A DNA stretch of 64,000 bases from Epiperipatus broadwayi (Eukaryota; Onychophora; Udeonychophora; Euonychophora; Peripatidae). The notes below the pieces were generated by a model, which saw nothing but the letters and a program-made list of their open reading frames with translations, was not told the DNA's origin and did not search any database. Shown piece by piece: positions 46,185 to 57,705 of this stretch. The stretch lies in the NCBI GenBank assembly GCA_028023455.1, contig JAQFVV010000274.1, positions 734,350-798,349 on the forward strand, in the 5' to 3' direction. Each line of letters starts with the position of its first letter. The first letter of the stretch is position 1. A program made the position numbers and the translations under genes.

Positions 46185-46445
46185 GAAATTTGTAATTTTA
46201 ACAGGAATAAAAATAAATAAAAACAATATCGTGGTAATGCAAATCAAATTTTAACATGAAGAAAAATGAATAATTTCTCCAAAACAAAAACATTGTTGCC
46301 ATGCAAATAAAATTGTTAATTTTAACAAGAATAAAAAGAAATAATTTCCCCAAAACAACATCGTGGCCATGCAAATATAATTTGTAATTTTAATAAGAAT
46401 AAAAAGAAAGAATTTATTCAAAACAACATTGTGGCCAAAAGTAAA
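46185..46445. repeat. Tandem repeat of about 65 bp inside the TIR element
   Basis: Four units with AAAACAACATCGTGGCCATG-like and TTTTAACAAGAATAAAAA-like blocks. The minus-strand frame at 46251-46484 is a by-product of this repeat. Confidence 0.7.
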
Positions 46446-46699
46446 GCTGGCATTTACATTGTTCTCACCATTTATTTCATGCAAACATGAATTTTAGCTT
46501 TATTTTGTAAAAATTATGCTTACATCTTCCCTTTGATAATTGATTAAAGTGTCACCCTTGTCTAGAGAAGCGGGGCAAAGTTTCTACAATTTTTATTACC
46601 TCATACTACATCATTGGATTTGGAAAATAATGACTTGGGCATGTGAATTTGAAGACTTTTGACAGTCTCAATTACCAACACCCTCACAAAATACCATAG

Positions 46700-47060
46700 C
46701 AAAATTTAAAATGGGATTGTTCATAGAAACTGTGTAACACAAAGTTCACTGTAAGTGGCAGCAGCTGCTGTGGCAGAAATATCCTACTTCTGTGCTGTAA
46801 ATACCTGTATCTGAAATGTTAATAATGGGATTGTTCATATAAATATGTGGCAGAATAATACGTCCTATTTCTGTGCTGTAGCATAGAAATAGATTTCATA
46901 GATAAATTTAAAATGGGATTGTTTGTATAAATTGCATAACAAAAAGTTCACCGTAAGTGGCAGCATCCTCTGCAGCAGAATAAACGTCCTATTTCTGTGC
47001 TGTAGCATAGAAATAGGCATCACAGACAAGTAAATGGACTATTTTTATGCTTAACCATTG
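46700..47060. repeat. Degenerate tandem repeat of about 100-110 bp inside the TIR element
   Basis: Units share AAAATGGGATTGTT, AAAAGTTCACCGTAAGTGG-like, CCTATTTCTGTGCTGTAGCA and CATAGAAATAG. Confidence 0.65.
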
Positions 47061-47559
47061 GAATAGAACATTATATAGCAGCATGGCCACTTAAACGGCA
47101 CATTTCTGTGCATTTGCATAGAAATTATGCCCTCAAGTGGTTTCAACATGCTAATAGAAAACAACCAAATATTTTTGGGAATAAAATTTTAATCTTAAAT
47201 TTTTTATTATGAAATTTGTAATGCTAAAATAGCAGTACAATATATATATAAATGGTTGATAAGAGGAAATAAAGTTTTTTAAAAAGAAAAGAAGGAAAAT
47301 ATATAAGGTCTTTGGATTCAATAAAAAGAACATCATATTTTATAAGATCATATATATTTTAAAGAAGAAAAGAGAATTGTTATTGCTGTTGTTAAAAAAT
47401 TTGCTAATAGCTGTGATAATAAATTAAATATATTTTTTTGAAATGATAATTATTATACAACATCAACTCTATGCAAATACTATCTAAACAAATATTTTTT
47501 AAGTTTCCTACCAACTAATAATGATTATTTTCCACCTAATTACAGTTACCCTTTAACAT

Positions 47560-48440
47560 ATTGAGACATTTGTTCATACTTTTCTGTTTACATATAAAAT
47601 CTCATTATATTTTCTTTATAGTTTTCGATATATTTTATCACTTTCTCAGGAGCAAGTGATATGCTCTTTTCACTAACCATGTATCCAATAAAGTTCAGCT
47701 AGTTGGTATATTCCATATACAATTCTTTTCATTTAATTGTGCTATGAATTTCTCTAACCTTCAACAAATCTCATTTACCCATTTACTCAGTGAAAAGTTC
47801 GATTTTCGGCAAGAAGTATGCCGTCAATCAATGCAATAATGTCATGGTATATCTTTGAGTACAGTATCTACTTTTACTTGAAATACTTTCAGAGCTGTTA
47901 TTATATTAAAAGGTAGACGATTACAATGAAACAGTCTTACATTTTGATGATCTTTATTTACTGGAATCTGATTGAATGCAGTATTAAATCTAATTTTACA
48001 AAATGTGATGCCTGTTAGAGCACGAATATTTCAGTAGTAGGCCTTTGTTTAGAAACTCGTCTATTGTGTAATGATAACCACGATAAATTCTCAATTTTTT
48101 ATTCTGCTTTCATAATTGCGCTAATAGGATGTCTCAATCGGAAACTTCCGTGTGTGATAGTACTCTTTGTTAGCTAGTTCATTAAGAGTTTCTGTGACCG
48201 TCTCTTTTTTGGATGAAAGGCACTTTATATATCTTACAAATAATAGCGTTTGCTTCTTTTTAAAGATCAGTTTCTACATATGTGTACTATTCTATGTTTT
48301 GCTTTGAATAGTCCTGGGAATTTGATTCAATATTTACTTATTTACTTTTGTAACTATACTGTTCTTTATGCCCACTTTTATGAACAATTCTCGACCTATA
48401 ATAGCATTGACTTGGCTTTGAATTATGTGTAAATGGTAAC
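47560..48440 (-). pseudogene. Decayed Ty3/gypsy pol: protease end and reverse transcriptase
   Basis: On the minus strand, KELPFTHNSKP then, after a frame change, NAIIGRELFIKVGI is the end of an aspartic protease (about 48350-48440). VTETLNELANKEYYHTRKFP starts the RT fingers. TGITFCKIRFNTAFNQIPVN (about 47960-48020), RLPFNIITALKVFQVKVDTV and IDDILLAENR form the palm, with IDD at the catalytic position. FIGYMVSEKSISLAPEKV (about 47640-47695) is the thumb. Multiple stops and frameshifts. The copy is recognisable but dead. Sequence on either side may also belong to it but I cannot show that. Confidence 0.75.
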
Positions 48441-50145
48441 TCTTTCAATTTACCATTGGTCTAGATGATTGCCAATATCCCCTCCCCTACGAATGATTTT
48501 TATCTTGTCTTATTTGTTTCTTGTGCCTTTAATAATGAGGATTTGAGGTGTGGAATTATCTGTATTTTTATTCTACTAGATAGTTCCAATCATTTTTGGC
48601 ATAAATAAAATGTTAGATCCACTGTTAATCTTCTTGGTTTGCTCATAAAGTTTATTGTCATATTTTTATTGTGAGTTTTACTTTTTGGCCACGCAGCTGT
48701 CAATGTATATATATTTTTTCTTTTTCCATCTGATTTGAGATATATATTAGCAACGTGCTTTATTAAACCGCAGTTAATATATTTTTCAGCATTGCGATAT
48801 TACCTGTCTGCCCCATCCCCCTTCACTATAAAGATGTACAATTTATCCCCTCTAGGGTTCATTTATATCTTTTATTTAGAAATAATTTTGTCATTTGAAT
48901 CCAGAATGTTTACCGATTATATTTTGTTTTAGAAATTCTCTGAACTGCTCTAGGATTACTTAATAATAAGCGTATCGATAGTCCTTGTCAGAGTTTTCCC
49001 GGCTAACAATTATTAACTCAATCGTTCCACTAACATGCACCAGAGAGACTGTTCAAGAAGTATTTCTTCGAAGAAATTTTGATATATGTTAATCTTTAGC
49101 ACCATCTCTGGCTGCTCCTCATAATCATAGTTTCTGCTCTTGCATTTGGCTTCTCCATCTAAAATGTGGTCTAGATATGTGCAAAGGATTGAAATAGTAA
49201 TTCAACTTAGAAATTATTTTTTCGAAAGAGAAATGTTCCGGTTTAACCAATATTCCTAAATGGTTGGTAGTCTGGCTTAATTTTTCCCAGCTAAATACAA
49301 TAGTGCTATTTTGACTTTATTTTCTAAATATTATTTATAAGAAATTATTTCCCAACATAATGCATGAATAGTAGTATCCATCCAATTGGATTTTCAGTGT
49401 CGAACTGCTAGTCAGCCTACAACATTTTCCGACCTTACTCAATTTTAATAGTCAATCAAAATTTTTTTTTTAATAGAAACAGTAGGGATTTGCAATTGTT
49501 TACCGAAATTGAGACAACTATTCCTCTAATTCTTACTAATTTCATTTTTCTGGCTGGCACAAAGTTCAATTCAATCTGTTGACTGCCCTAGTTTGAAGTT
49601 CTCTCTACAGTGACTAAAACAAAATCTAATTTGAAATTAGTAATAACAATTAAAAAACAACAAAATAATTTGATTTAGTAAGATCAAATAAAACTTGAAT
49701 TGGTGTAACTCAGTATTTAATAATTGATTATTTTATTCGCCTGAACGTATAACATTAAACAGATGCGAGTTATCTAGAAAATGTTGGAATAACAAAGAAT
49801 GATATACCTTCCTAAAACTTTTTAGCTACGAAAAACTAAAATCTTTCCCCAATTTTGAAATATTGTAGTCAAGATATCGTCATTCAATTAGCAACATCAT
49901 TGTATTCCCTGTGTACCAAATGTTATAATAATCTTTAAAGTTTCATTTACAATTGCCGAATGCCCAGACTCAGATTCACCCGAAAGTTGACCAAATATTA
50001 AGAAGATCGACTGGCTGTGATGATATTCCCTATACTTGTTGTACTTCTGCAAGAGACAGAGATCTTCCTTTACTTATTCTGCTTAGATGACAAATGTCGA
50101 ATAAGATGATTATTTTTTATGACCAAAGACAAACACACACAAACC
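48441..50145. other. Unassigned; possibly further parts of the decayed gypsy element
   Basis: Somewhat less AT-rich than its surroundings, with no readable domain on either strand. Gag of the element at 47560-48440 would be expected here on the minus strand, but I could not identify it. Confidence 0.35.
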
Positions 50146-50149
50146 TCCA

Positions 50150-50450
50150 ACAATTCAATTCAAACCATTAAACATCACATGATCACCATTATTTTATGCC
50201 TGCTCAAGCTGTTTAAACAGGCAAAACTCTCCATACAATAGTCCCACTCAGTGCAAGCCAGAGTAATCAATGGATGCCAAAAGGTTTGTGATGGAAGTCA
50301 CAAGCTAGAAACTAGTCTGGGGATATTGGATGATTAGGCACTAGATAGGGATTTTATGTACAAATCTTGCATCCATTCATTATTCTGGCTTGCACTGAGT
50401 GGAACTACTGTATGGAGAGTTTTGCCTGTTTTGACAATACAATTTCTCGT
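50150..50450. repeat. Palindromic retroposon family, short copy
   Basis: Tail (CATCACATGATCACCATTAT), left outer arm from GGCAAAACTCTCCATACAAT, then a deletion joins to the right arm at GGAAGTCACAAGCTAGAAAC and on to GAGTTTTGCCTG. The GAAACTAGTC half of the hammerhead remains but CTGACGA is lost at the junction. Confidence 0.8.
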
Positions 50451-50732
50451 CTTTATAACTTTCTTCTCTATTTTTTCTTTGAAATAGCCAACCGTATGAT
50501 AATTAGTAAATAGTTTTTAATTAATAATTATCGAAATTGATATTAGTTTAATTTTTTAACAAATCTTTGTTGAAATTTCAAATATTAATATTTAATTAGT
50601 TTTTAAATCAATTAATCTTCAATTAGTTTTTTTCCTTTACGGTAAAACTAATAACGTTAATCAGTTTCTGTTTAATCTAAACCAAGACATTGCTCAATTA
50701 ATTTTCGTTTACAATATTAAGTTTAATATATA
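50451..50732. other. AT-rich DNA, nothing recognised
   Basis: No structure seen. Confidence 0.5.
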
Positions 50733-51192
50733 GAGGATATGAGCATAGACTTTCACAACACCCACCACTCTCCACTCTATCCCATAACACTGATACACTT
50801 GAACACATATATGTTGAAAAGATAAATAATCACCAATATGCGCATTTCATGCTAAACCAGCAATCATCAGTTGGTCCAGATTATCATCTCTACACACATA
50901 TGCAATAAGTGCTCAAATATATATTAAAATAGCCAATCTTCATTCTTTAATGGACAGGCTTCAATCCACTCCACACTCCAACTCTTCAACCCTCCATCCA
51001 ATTAAAAATCTGAAGATGGAACGCTCAAAGGCCACCCTGAGGCTGAGATTCTCATCACACCCATGTTGTCCTAAAGTCAATCTAATCCCTCACGTAAGGA
51101 CATAATCCATTTAATACATATACAAGGGATGGGCAGACATATGTGCAATATGTAGGGTATATGAGCACAGACTTTCACACTACTCACCACTT
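50733..51192. repeat. Second copy of the 450-bp dispersed repeat
   Basis: Matches 23343-23860 block by block, including the terminal GGGTATATGAGCACAGACTT that restarts a new unit at about 51155. Confidence 0.82.
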
Positions 51193-51628
51193 AACTTGAT
51201 TCTTAGCGTGAAATATATAGAGACAAAGATGTAGAGATTTCATTAAGCAATAAGGAAAATAGCGATAAAATAATTAAATTGTTGTAGATGAGCAATATTT
51301 TATTTGAAATAAGATGTTAATCACCAACTCATTATTAGAGAAAAACATGGGTAACGTTTTCGAGCTCATCTTTTAAATAAGAAGAATAAAACAAATTGGA
51401 TATTTAATCGGTACTGATGAACATCATCGGCACAAACAACTGTGTATACGAAGACCGAATTAAATACATCTACAATCTTTTAAAAGGGAAATGAATTCTG
51501 ATAAGGAGAAAGTAATTAGTCAAGACGTTACTTACGCTGTGATGCCATGAAAGAATGCTGGCACTTTATGTCCATTTTTAATTCGGACAGGGTGAATGCG
51601 TTTCCAAAGGTATATGAATAAAAATTGG

Positions 51629-52140
51629 GAACTGTCCGCTATTGAGGACGATGCAGTCCACTATTGTTCAAACTATGACATCCTGCCCTCACTAAATGGC
51701 CATGATATAGCACTTTATGTTCACAATTCAGACAAGCAATGGAGTTATTTTGTCCAGGATTGTTGAAAAAAGTAGCTAATCATCACGGAACTTGGATCGA
51801 GGATTTGACTGCATTCAGATTTGTACCAATTGTCCAGACATTTAACTTCTATTGAATGGGGCAAAGAATAGCTGGATATGGAGACAAGGCAACGATAGAC
51901 TGGAATAACTATCTGAGAAGTTTGTGCATCTAGCATTTTAGCATGAGAAAAGTGCAAAGGGCCTAACAAATTCGTGGAAATCGATGAAAGCCCTTTTACC
52001 AAGTGGAAAAACCAGGTCAGGCAAATACTTCCAGAGCAGTGGCTATTTGACGGCTTCTTAGGAAGACTGAGGACAAATGCTTAGAGGTTGCCATTTTCCC
52101 AAATTGATTAAGTTTGTCAGAAGCTCTCATGTAGACGTTA
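51629..52140 (+). pseudogene. Merlin / IS1016-like (ISXO2 domain) transposase fossil
   Basis: Three frames together give the N-terminal half of a Merlin transposase. Frame one has EDDAVHYCSNYDILPS and DKQWSYF, the zinc-ribbon region before W-x-C. After a frame change come HGTWIEDL, a hydrophobic helix, and DWNNYLRSLCI (about 51785-51932). After another change comes KFVEIDESPFTKWKN with LPEQWLFDGFLGR (51967-52075), which is the VEIDES-type motif with the first catalytic Asp and the WVFGG-like strand. The second and third catalytic residues should lie after 52100 and are not readable. TIRs were not found. Confidence 0.72.
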
Positions 52141-53039
52141 TTTTCTGAGATTATAAGATTAGAAAATTGCTGAACTAATGTAACATATCAGTGGCCAGAC
52201 TATTAAGTAATTACCAAAAATTGAATAAGAAATTTAAAGTGTCGAAGGAAACTCATAGCATGAAAAAATATAAAATATGAATAGAATTTGTGGATGATTT
52301 AATAAAAAAACCAACTAAGAATATGTGAAAGATGGAATTTAAGAAAAAACTATAAGTTTTGATGTTTGGAACTTATCTTGTAATTGGATGATTGATAATA
52401 ATGATGGTGAATGAAAATTTTTGCAGTCAGTGGTTTAGTGCAATAGTACAGTGATAAATTGAAGAGCTAAATGTTCCTAAACTGAAACCGAAACGGTCAC
52501 TACCCTGAGCTAGACATCATGGGACTAACGATTCAGTCATAATTAGGGGCATTTAATCCATTAGGTTTTATTTTGTGATGAAACGTTCTTTTGTGGAATT
52601 AGTTATTTGCTTTGGTAAACCTCCATATGCAAATTTCCAGATTTACATTTAATTTTTTGCAATATACTCATTTAAAAATGGAATGCTTGTCTAAAATGTA
52701 AATTTATTATTACTATTATTTAATTATTGTTATAACTTGAAAGTTAACTTTATTAGCAAGTCGTGTTTTTTTCTGTTGTTATTATTACACCAACAAAACA
52801 TCACAAGATCCATGCCGTCTTCCAAGCCCCCCCCCCTTCCTTCCATTATTTCTAAATAAAAAATCTACTTTTCCTACACCACTTCTACCATCTTGTGTAA
52901 ACTTGGGGAACTAATAGACACCAGATGACATCTATTGATCATTTGTTATCATTATTAGATCTAAAAAAAGTCGACACGGCATCTGAAGATTCTACAAATA
53001 GTATTTCTTGGTAAATATCAATAATCTGTTTCGGCTTTT
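52141..53039. other. AT-rich DNA, nothing recognised
   Basis: May contain the decayed 3' half of the Merlin element. A C run lies at 52831-52840. No gene recognised. Confidence 0.4.
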
Positions 53040-53321
53040 CGTGCTGCTGGAAAGCCCATTGATTCTAGTAATGATAGAATCTATCCTTCTTACTCCTGGT
53101 CAACCTACTACGCTTCTTTCGCTAATAACCTTTCTAAGAATTATACATTTTTCTAATGGATTAGATCGTCTCATGATATGACCAATCTTGGAAATTTTTA
53201 ACCTAATCATATGTTTTAAGGGATTATTTAGACTGCTATTAGACCAGTGTAATTTTAATTCTTTCCAGAATGTCAAAGATTTATCGAGAATTTTCAATAA
53301 TCTACAAAAGCTAAAACACAT
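53040..53321 (-). pseudogene. LINE ORF C-terminal fragment
   Basis: On the minus strand: LKISKIGHIMRRSNPLEK, then IILRKVISERSVVG, then PGVRRIDSIITRINGLSSS. This is the GHxxRR ... GxR ... RxDSIxxxxGLS tail common at the end of endonuclease-RT LINEs. It supplies the C-terminal part missing from the LINE at 29745-32285. No RT is visible upstream. Confidence 0.75.
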
Positions 53322-54280
53322 AAAAAATTTTTATTCATCACTCCGTTTTCTCGTTGGTTAAATATAACCAAGTTTCTACTTGTAATTATATTTCGGATTA
53401 TTTTCAGTATCTAGTTTAATTGTCGAATGCTTTTAAAAAAATCAAACTTTTCAAATTGATTCAGCTGGTAAGCATTAAACACACTGTTTCAAATGGTGTT
53501 GCTATTTTACCAATGAGCATGGGAATCGAACCAATGACAGAGCATTCAACGGTTCGATTCTCATGCATAATACCATAGATCAGACCAGCATCACGTAAAG
53601 AAAGGATGAGAAAAATACTACTTGAAAATTGAGTTATTACTAATAGGTGAATATGTTTCTAGTTTGAATTTTTACACCTACAACTAAAAGGTGCATATAG
53701 TCCAATATACTGTCCGTAATTACAAGTAAAAAATTATCAACGCAAATTTTCAGTGTAACGATTAGGTTGTTCATTTGTTCTTTCATTACAAGCATTGTGG
53801 GGCTTCAACCTTTGAAATTAAAACATACTTTTAAATACAGTTTTAATAAGATTGGAAGACCGATTCATGAATTTGAAGACGTTAAGTCTCAAGAACCATA
53901 ATACTTTCCTTCTCCATTGATAATAAGCACTCTGAAAAAACTTTCATCATATCAAAGACTGTTTTTTAAAAAGTGAATTCTCTACTATATCTTATTATAA
54001 TTATTATTTCCCCTATTAATTTTATCTTCTGTTTATTTAAAATTTTGTTTAATTATTGCATTTTTTACCGAATTCTTTTGAATGTTCTGAAATATTAAAC
54101 TATACCAATTATTTATATATATATTTCTAATTTTTTGTATTAAAAAAATACAATAATTATTTTCAACAAACAAATAAAAAAAATCAATAAACTTCAATGT
54201 TTCTTTTATTTAGCCGCATTATTATCATATTTCATTGATTTTCAAATCTCTTTATTTAACATATATATATATGACGGTTG
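53322..54280. other. AT-rich DNA with a small palindrome
   Basis: GCATGGGAATCGAACC at about 53518 faces GGTTCGATTCTCATGC at about 53551. The second half resembles a tRNA B box, but no A box is placed for a tRNA or SINE. Confidence 0.45.
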
Positions 54281-54659
54281 ATAAGCACGGTTAAAGTAAA
54301 TAATCGCTCTGCCTTCTAACAGCTACAATCCAAGCAACTCTTTATAATAAAAAAAAAGACACTTCTTCTGTGTATTCCAACAAATGCTCCTTTGGCTGTT
54401 ATGGTGCAAATTAATCTTTTTTCAAGATCTTAAACAGTAGCAAAAAGAATTTTCTTATCATAAAAAGTTGACTGATATATTATTGACTTTCTCTTCGTTT
54501 CTATTTGTAATTCAAATTTGCAAACATATTATGCTTAATGAAATAGTTTATTTCATCTTGATAACTCAAAGGTGTGTACACTTTCAATAATAGTGAACTT
54601 TGCTGAAAGTACACTCTGTTTTAAGTTATAAAGAAAAAAAAACTACTTCGTTGAGCAAA

Positions 54660-55075
54660 TTTGATATATATATAACGAAACTTAAATATATTCCAAACAA
54701 CGGTAAACAATTTATAATATAATATAAATAAAAACTCATAAAGAAATATTTTCGATTATATTCATAATCATTATCAACTCAACTTTCAAAATGGAATCAT
54801 CTATTACCAACAGGAAACATATGTCGATTTAAATATTCCACAATTCATTAATCCTAATATTTGCTGACTGTCTGTTTATTATCTTATTTTTATACCTACT
54901 AATAAAAACTGCCTCTTTAATTTTTCTTTTTTCAGTATCTCTTGGCCTAAAATTTTTATTTTGTTTATATCAAAATCAAATTTAAAATTATATTCCGTTG
55001 TTTGGAATATATTTAAGTTTCGTTATTGTATTATTGATATTAGCGACATTTTATTTTGTTTTATATATATATATA
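54660..55075 (-). mobile_element. Penelope-like element 3' fragment with inverted repeats
   Basis: On the minus strand, readable across small indels: FKFDFD, KIKILGQ, EKRKIKEA with changed frame, FISRYKNKIINRQSANIRIN. This aligns with FKFNNRDIKIVQIERCSEKR to MNKQSANITTTELWEI in 27087-27674. It spans about 54840-55000. Just outside, AACGAAACTTAAATATATTC at 54677 is mirrored at 54998-55020, and AT runs lie at 54665 and 55065, the usual Penelope setting. Confidence 0.68.
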
Positions 55076-55084
55076 CCAGTGAAG

Positions 55085-57240
55085 AAGTGTGACTAATTTA
55101 GGAATGGAAGCATACTATATAATCTTTTTTTTAATAATGTTTTTATTTTACTTGTTGCAATAATTTTTACTTAATAGCTAATATATTGTAACAAAATTAA
55201 AGATGGTTCAAATAACTATTACCATATCTGAGTGGTCTACAATATATATAAGATCATAATATTTAAAATAACATTGGATTTCTCAAGATATCCCACTATC
55301 AATAATTATAAGCAAATTATTAATAACAAGTATTATAACTCAGGTATATGGAATCACGTGAGGTGAGTACACTAGTAATTCAATAAAATATAACTCAGGT
55401 ATACAGACAGTAGATCTTATCCACTTTCATTTCTTGGTTTGATGTTAAGTGCATGTTTAAACAAATACTAAGTGAATATGGTCTAGCAGGGCGCCACTAG
55501 ATTATCTGAATCTAGACAAGGTTATATCTAATAACCTTTCACATGTACCGGGTTTGAATCCCCTTTTTGGTACTTTATTTTTAATAAAAATGGGAGATTT
55601 TGCTTTTTGAGCCATATCACTATACGCACTAATATTTAGGTAAAAGTAAAACATCTTTAAACCAACGTGGAGTATATTAGACATAAATCATTTCTTAGAT
55701 CTTAACATAACAAATGTGTTTCAATATTTTTATAAGTTTACTAGCTCAGATTATATATAATTAATTTAGGATGGCAATTCACTCATCCTTGCATGAAATA
55801 GATGATGGGATGTGGTTATAATAATACTAAGAAATCACTAAATATTATAAAATCAACATTTATTTATGGCCTTTAAACTGTTAAACAGCTCATTAATTAA
55901 AACATTGATGATGATGATGATGATGACAATAATAACGATAATGACAAGGGTTTCAACTACAGCTCTAGGACTAAGCCTAAACATAAAACTAATTGTTATA
56001 AAGAAATTCATAATTATTGTTTAATTTTAGCATATTTACTTATATCTTAAATAACTGATATTCAACCACTGATAATGATGAATAATCACACTTAACAAAG
56101 ACTACACTTAATGAAATATATATGCCTCGTTTAATAAAACAAACTAATATTTATTACTGCATTTCTAACATATACATAAAAATTTCTAGATAAACATGAA
56201 AATTGACATGAATAATAATAGTAATAATAATTGATTATATAACAATCCTCAGATTAATTTCAAGTTCTTCCCCCTTTCCCTTCAAATGTATTTTGTATTA
56301 AGTTGGATGTCACATTGACCATGATTTTCACTCCATGAGAAAAGTATTTCATATAAAAAAATATTCACTCATTGGCACACCTACCTTATAAATCTAACAT
56401 GTAAGCAGAATGTAATAAAAAAAATGTTAGTAGAATTGAAAGAGCAAGTTTTAGAAACAAGTTTTAAATTATTTTCTCCCCCCTCTCTTCTACCTCTGAA
56501 ATGCTATACTTAACTTGAAACAAACTAATCTAATATTCTAATACTACTTGTTACTTCACATTCACTCGCAATTATACACATATAAAAATATTATTATGTA
56601 TGTGCGTGTTTTATCCCATAATAACAAAATATTATTTAAAACCAAAATAATAATAATATATTAGTTAAAACTAAAATCATAATACCATAAAAAAATTGTT
56701 TTACACATTAATATTTCATAACTGTAAAATTAATAAACAAATAATTTTGATACATTCAAGATCATTTATGAAGCTCAAAGTTATTATTAGTAAGACCTTC
56801 TTGTTTTTAATCGATCTGAATAGTCTTTAAAAGTTCTTTAAATAAAATATACCACTTTATTGCTAAAATGTTTATTAAGACTCTGATATCATAAAGAAAT
56901 TAGATATAAAAAGTCATATTACCGATCTTTTGTTTGTGGCGAATTTCCAAGGGTTCAAACTTGTCTTGTATAATGTCTATATTTCTGCAGCTACCATTTC
57001 CGTTTTACGTGGGAACAATCTCTTTCTTGAGGTGTATAACTATTTGATGATGATGACTCTATTGAGGTTATTTGCTTTAGTGGACAATTTGGAAATCATT
57101 ATATTAATTTTTCTTCTCTTCCTGTCAAGCATTACTCTTTTAGTGAATGAAATACAGCAGTTGTTTTCACGTTATAAATTTTCTTGAGTTTAAAATCAGT
57201 TGTTGTAACAATTAATTGGACATGATGATTAATATTTATC
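55085..57240. other. AT-rich DNA, nothing recognised
   Basis: Contains a (GAT)n run at 55907-55925. The frame at 56930-57187 has no domain I recognise. No gene supported. Confidence 0.5.
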
Positions 57241-57366
57241 AGTAGATTAATTCATAAACAGAGCAAAACTCTCCATACAGTATTGCCACCTGTGCTAAAC
57301 AGAGTAATCAATGGATGCCAGAAGGCTTGTGCATAAAATCCCTATCTAATGCCTACTCATCCAATA

Positions 57367-57408
57367 TCCCCAGACTAGTTTCTGGCTTGTGGCCTTCGTC
57401 AGTGAGGA
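57367..57408 (-). ncRNA. Hammerhead ribozyme, complete core, left arm
   Basis: Minus strand: TCCTCA (57403-57408), CTGACGA (57396-57402), stem II GGC-CACAA-GCC inside an A-A mismatch, GAAA (57379-57382), CTAGTC with GTC as the cleavage triplet, TGGGGA (57367-57372). Stem I is six pairs with one wobble. ACTAGT is self-complementary, so stem III is stable mainly in a dimer. Predicted cut between 57373 and 57372. Confidence 0.75.
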
Positions 57409-57705
57409 GCTTTGGATCTGAGAGCACTGCATCTAGATCTTAGGATCTAATGCAACCCTCTAGAAACCACCTTTTATCTCTACTTAACTACTAAACTATG
57501 AGAATGAAATTGAAAACACAAAAAATATTTTCAATCTAAGCTCAATAGCTTAAATAGTCATATGGGTCTGAACTCATGGGTGCTGAACTGAGTTCAGACC
57601 CATATGACTATTTAAGCTATTGAGCTTAGATTGAAAATATTTTTTGTGTTTTCAATTTCATTCTCATAGTTTAGTAGTTAAGTAGAGATAAAAGGTGGTT
57701 GCTAG

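Larger units (their letters stand above)
45966..47174. mobile_element. 1.2-kb element with 58-bp terminal inverted repeats
   Basis: Left end 45966-46023 (AAATATTTGGTTGTTTTCTT ... TGAGGGCATAATTTCTATG) is the mirror of 47117-47174 with four differences. Inside are two sets of tandem repeats and no long frame, so it is a non-autonomous DNA element or a large fold-back. A target duplication is not clear. Confidence 0.72.

Noticed and set aside
53516-53570. Possible tRNA gene or SINE from GGTTCGATTC
   Set aside because: No A box at the right distance and no cloverleaf; only a short palindrome.
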